25,897 nucleotides of DNA, taken from contig CAXAVH010000032.1 of NCBI GenBank assembly GCA_963972105.1, positions 1-25,897 on the forward strand, in the 5' to 3' direction. The position numbers and the translations under genes were made by a program. The notes under the pieces are model-generated. The model was not told the DNA's origin. It was given only the letters and a program-made list of their open reading frames with translations, and ran no database searches. The stretch is from NZQO01 sp002693605. Its GTDB lineage: Bacteria; Bacteroidota; Bacteroidia; Flavobacteriales; Flavobacteriaceae. Positions 23,874 through 25,897 of the stretch are shown here, in pieces. Position 1 is the first letter of the stretch; each line of letters starts with the position of its first letter.

Positions 23874-24767
23874 TTATTCTTCTTCTGAAGTGGCCTTCTC
23901 CAACGTTTCTTTCTTAGACTCTAGCTTTACGGGCTGCTTGGCCTCTTTCATTGCTTTTTGGTCTACGGCGTCTTTTGAAGGGGCCTTGTGCTCCAAATCG
24001 GCTGTCTTAGCGGCCTTCTTGGTTTTCTTCTCGGCTCTTGGCTGATCGTCATCGTCGTCGTCGATGTCCTTTCCGCTCTTTCGTTCAGAAAGACCTTCGA
24101 TGATGGCATCGGTTACCGATGTCATGATCTTGTCGATAGATTTTGACGCGTCATCATTAGAAGGGATCACGTAGTCAATCTCGCGTGGGTCGCTGTTGGT
24201 GTCCACCATTGCGAAGATCGGGATGTTCAGTTTTTGGGCTTCCTTTACGGCAATGTGCTCGCGCGTGGTGTCAACGATGAACAAGGCGCCCGGAAGGCGG
24301 CTCATGTCGTTAATAGAACCTAGGTTCTTCTCTAGCTTGGCACGAAGGCGATCTACCTGCAAACGCTCTTTCTTGGAAAGGGTGTTGAAGGTTCCGTCTT
24401 GCTTCATACGGTCGATAGAAGCCATTTTCTTAACGGCCTTTCTAATGGTAACAAAATTGGTCAACATACCGCCGGGCCAACGCTCGGTAATGTAGGGCAT
24501 GTTGGCGTTCTTTGCCTTCTCGGCAACGATGTCCTTTGCTTGCTTCTTAGTGGCCACGAAAAGGATCTTTCGGCCACTGGCGGCGATTTTCTTAAGGGCC
24601 TCGTTGGCCTCCTCAAGTTTTGCCGCTGTTTTGTAAAGGTTTAGAATGTGGATCCCGTTGCGCTCCATGTAGATGTATGGTGCCATGTTCGGGTTCCATT
24701 TACGGGTTAGGTGACCAAAATGTACACCTGCGTCAAGTAGTTCCTTGACCTGTTTGTTGTCTGCCAT
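23874..24767 (-). CDS. rpsB: 30S ribosomal protein S2
   Basis: Small-subunit protein needed for S1 and S21 binding. The first ~225 residues are standard S2: KELLDAGVHFGHLTRKWNPNM at the N-terminus, GRKILFVATKKQAKD, ERWPGGMLTNFVTIRK, and LFIVDTTREHIAVKEA. The protein is 297 aa because of a C-terminal extension (about 228-297) of low complexity. The extension starts with six Asp and is rich in Lys, Glu and Ala. It looks disordered. The long 5' region has hairpins that could mediate S2 autoregulation. Confidence 0.97.
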   Translation of the reverse strand: MADNKQVKELLDAGVHFGHLTRKWNPNMAPYIYMERNGIHILNLYKTAAKLEEANEALKKIAASGRKILFVATKKQAKDIVAEKAKNANMPYITERWPGGMLTNFVTIRKAVKKMASIDRMKQDGTFNTLSKKERLQVDRLRAKLEKNLGSINDMSRLPGALFIVDTTREHIAVKEAQKLNIPIFAMVDTNSDPREIDYVIPSNDDASKSIDKIMTSVTDAIIEGLSERKSGKDIDDDDDDQPRAEKKTKKAAKTADLEHKAPSKDAVDQKAMKEAKQPVKLESKKETLEKATSEEE

Positions 24768-24869
24768 TGTTGTGATAGTTTACGTTCTGTAAGATAGATA
24801 GCAACCTTTCCGCGTACGGACTTGGTTTAGATGCTAAACTACTGCCTTTCCCCGGCGAGGGAAAAACTA
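24768..24869 (-). promoter_or_regulatory. Structured leader region of rpsB
   Basis: A weak -7-like TAGTTTTT (24869-24862, minus strand) would give a leader of about 90 bases. The leader holds a perfect 6-bp hairpin GTTTAG-CAT-CTAAAC (24825-24839), a short CCG/CGG hairpin (24810-24819) and a GC-rich CCC/GGG element near 24850. This could be an S2-binding autoregulatory site. I do not recognise it as a named RNA family. Confidence 0.35.
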
Positions 24870-24897
24870 ACAGCTTGATTAAAAAAAATATGAACTT

Positions 24898-24939
24898 AAA
24901 AATTGTATTGGGCGATCCTCCAAAGGGCCGCCCAATACA
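24898..24939 (-). terminator. Intrinsic terminator after rpsI
   Basis: Stem TGTATTGGGC (24904-24913) / GCCCAATACA (24930-24939), with one further pair inside. On the minus strand it is followed by a short T run (ATTTTTAAG). It lies 14 bases after the rpsI stop and closes the rplM-rpsI transcript. Confidence 0.82.
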
Positions 24940-24952
24940 TGTAGTGTTTTTG

Positions 24953-25339
24953 TTAACGCTTAGAGAACTGGAATTTCTTACGCGCTTTCTTCTGTCCGAA
25001 TTTCTTGCGTTCTACCATACGTGGGTCTCTGGTAAGTAACCCTTCTGGTTTCAAGATACCTCGGTTTTCCTCGTTCAGCTCGCACATAGCGCGAGAGATT
25101 GCAAGGCGCACTGCCTCGGCCTGACCGGTAATACCGCCTCCGAACACATTAACGCTAATGTCGAAATTGTTTTCGTTCTCAGTCAAGGTCAATGGTTGCT
25201 TAACCTTGTACTGCAACGTTCCTGTGGTGAAGTAGTTGTTAAGGTCACGTTTGTTGATGGTGATATTTCCTTTTCCTTCAGAAATATACACACGCGCCAC
25301 AGCAGTTTTTCTTCTTCCTATTTTGTGAATAACGTCCAT
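24953..25339 (-). CDS. rpsI: 30S ribosomal protein S9
   Basis: 128 aa, standard length. The signature GGGITGQAEAVRLAISRAM is in the middle, and the basic tail ends KKFQFSKR, which reaches the P-site tRNA in known ribosomes. The ATG overlaps the rplM stop by one base (TAATG), so translation is coupled to L13, its usual partner. Confidence 0.98.
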   Translation of the reverse strand: MDVIHKIGRRKTAVARVYISEGKGNITINKRDLNNYFTTGTLQYKVKQPLTLTENENNFDISVNVFGGGITGQAEAVRLAISRAMCELNEENRGILKPEGLLTRDPRMVERKKFGQKKARKKFQFSKR

Positions 25340-25794
25340 TACTTGATCTCGTTAATGTTAATGGTTTTTGGTTTTTGTGCTTCTTGGTCGTGCTCGGCTC
25401 CGGCATATACCTTTAGGTTACGGAAAAGCTCGGCGCCCAATTTATTTTTTGGAAGCATGCCCTTTACGGCCTTCTCGATAACCCTAGCTGGGTCCTTGTC
25501 GTAAAGTTCCTGGGCAGTAAGGCTACGTTGACCACCTGGATAGCCAGTGTGGCGAATGTATTGCTTATCGTTCCATTTTGTGCCCGTAAGCTTGATTTTT
25601 GAGGCGTTTGTAATAACTACATTGTCGCCACAATCAACGTGGGGGGTGTAACTTGGCTTGTGCTTGCCGCGTAGCAATACCGCTACGTTGCTTGCCAATC
25701 GGCCCAAGGTCTCTCCATCAGCATCTACATGCAACCATTCTTTGTTTACGGTCGCCTTGTTGGCTGAAACTGTTTTATAACTTAGTGTGTCCAC
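25339..25794 (-). CDS. rplM: 50S ribosomal protein L13
   Basis: 151 aa, complete. Landmarks are WLHVDADGETLGRLASNVAVLLRGK near the N-terminus, VDCGDNVVITNA, and the RHTGYPGG and MLPKNKLG segments. It is the first gene of the rplM-rpsI operon, with a leader of about 70 bases from the promoter at 25870-25877. Confidence 0.98.
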   Translation of the reverse strand: MDTLSYKTVSANKATVNKEWLHVDADGETLGRLASNVAVLLRGKHKPSYTPHVDCGDNVVITNASKIKLTGTKWNDKQYIRHTGYPGGQRSLTAQELYDKDPARVIEKAVKGMLPKNKLGAELFRNLKVYAGAEHDQEAQKPKTININEIK

Positions 25795-25869
25795 TTTTAA
25801 TGATTTTTCTGTTGGGCATTCACCTACCCTTCAGTTATTAAACTTCCTTCTTTTGGATAAATCGGGGTG

Positions 25870-25877
25870 CAAATGTA
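25870..25877 (-). promoter_or_regulatory. Candidate -7 promoter element of rplM-rpsI
   Basis: Minus-strand TACATTTG is an exact TAnnTTTG match, 76 bases before the rplM ATG. The expected -33 TTG would fall at or past the window edge. The leader contains a short possible hairpin, GGGTA / TGCCC, that is too weak to call. Confidence 0.5.
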
Positions 25878-25897
25878 CTATTATTTATTTGAAAAAC

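Noticed and set aside
1..25897. CRISPR array, insertion sequence, integron, phage or toxin-antitoxin module
   Set aside because: No regularly spaced repeats, transposase or integrase motifs, or foreign-looking gene blocks were seen; nearly all the sequence is explained by housekeeping genes.

Overview
The window looks like a chromosomal core region of a marine-type flavobacterium (Bacteroidota, Flavobacteriaceae) of moderate GC. The grounds are: Bacteroidota-type promoters (TTG, a 17-23 base spacer, then TAnnTTTG) before many genes; an exbB/exbD/exbD TonB-energising cluster with a small membrane protein inserted; a DUF5686-type outer-membrane barrel; a NarL-type regulator paired with a TPR histidine kinase; and the block rplM-rpsI-rpsB-tsf-pyrH-frr running into an RND exporter, asnS and rpoN. 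I see no mobile element, CRISPR array, phage gene or compositional island.

Layout. Positions 25-5283 (+) carry a short-chain prenyl diphosphate synthase and sucA-sucB (E1 and E2 of 2-oxoglutarate dehydrogenase), closed by a strong terminator. Positions 5369-8733 (-) carry a 44-codon single-helix membrane ORF too short for normal calling, a response regulator with its sensor kinase, and a retropepsin-like protease. Positions 8781-10618 (+) hold a TatD-family nuclease and a type I asparaginase, followed by tRNA-Ser(GGA). Positions 10863-13218 (+) form the exbB, membrane protein, exbD1, exbD2 operon, and an outer-membrane barrel gene follows at 13304. From 14015 to the end everything is on the minus strand. 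In transcription order from the right edge it is rplM-rpsI, rpsB, tsf, pyrH-frr, a DUF5686-like barrel, an RND/MMPL exporter, asnS, and rpoN with a PAP2-like membrane protein.

How the genes fit together. The window is mostly housekeeping: translation (L13, S9, S2, EF-Ts, RRF, AsnRS, tRNA-Ser), UMP phosphorylation, the TCA cycle, isoprenoid chain synthesis and asparagine breakdown. Around it sits envelope energetics (ExbB/ExbD driving TonB-dependent uptake, two outer-membrane barrels, an RND exporter) and regulation (sigma-54, a two-component system). Genes are packed tightly. Two gene pairs overlap by one base as TAATG. Three junctions place a terminator directly against the next promoter.

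I found no convincing undescribed multi-gene system. The items most worth a second look are small: the hidden membrane ORF, an inverted repeat inside a divergent promoter that also moves the tatD start, two probable leaderless genes, a hairpin terminator between rpsB and tsf, a barrel-only DUF5686 protein, degenerate PAP2 motifs, and a stop codon just upstream of the prenyl synthase start. No stretch over 300 bases lacks a gene once the small ORF at 5369-5503 is counted.
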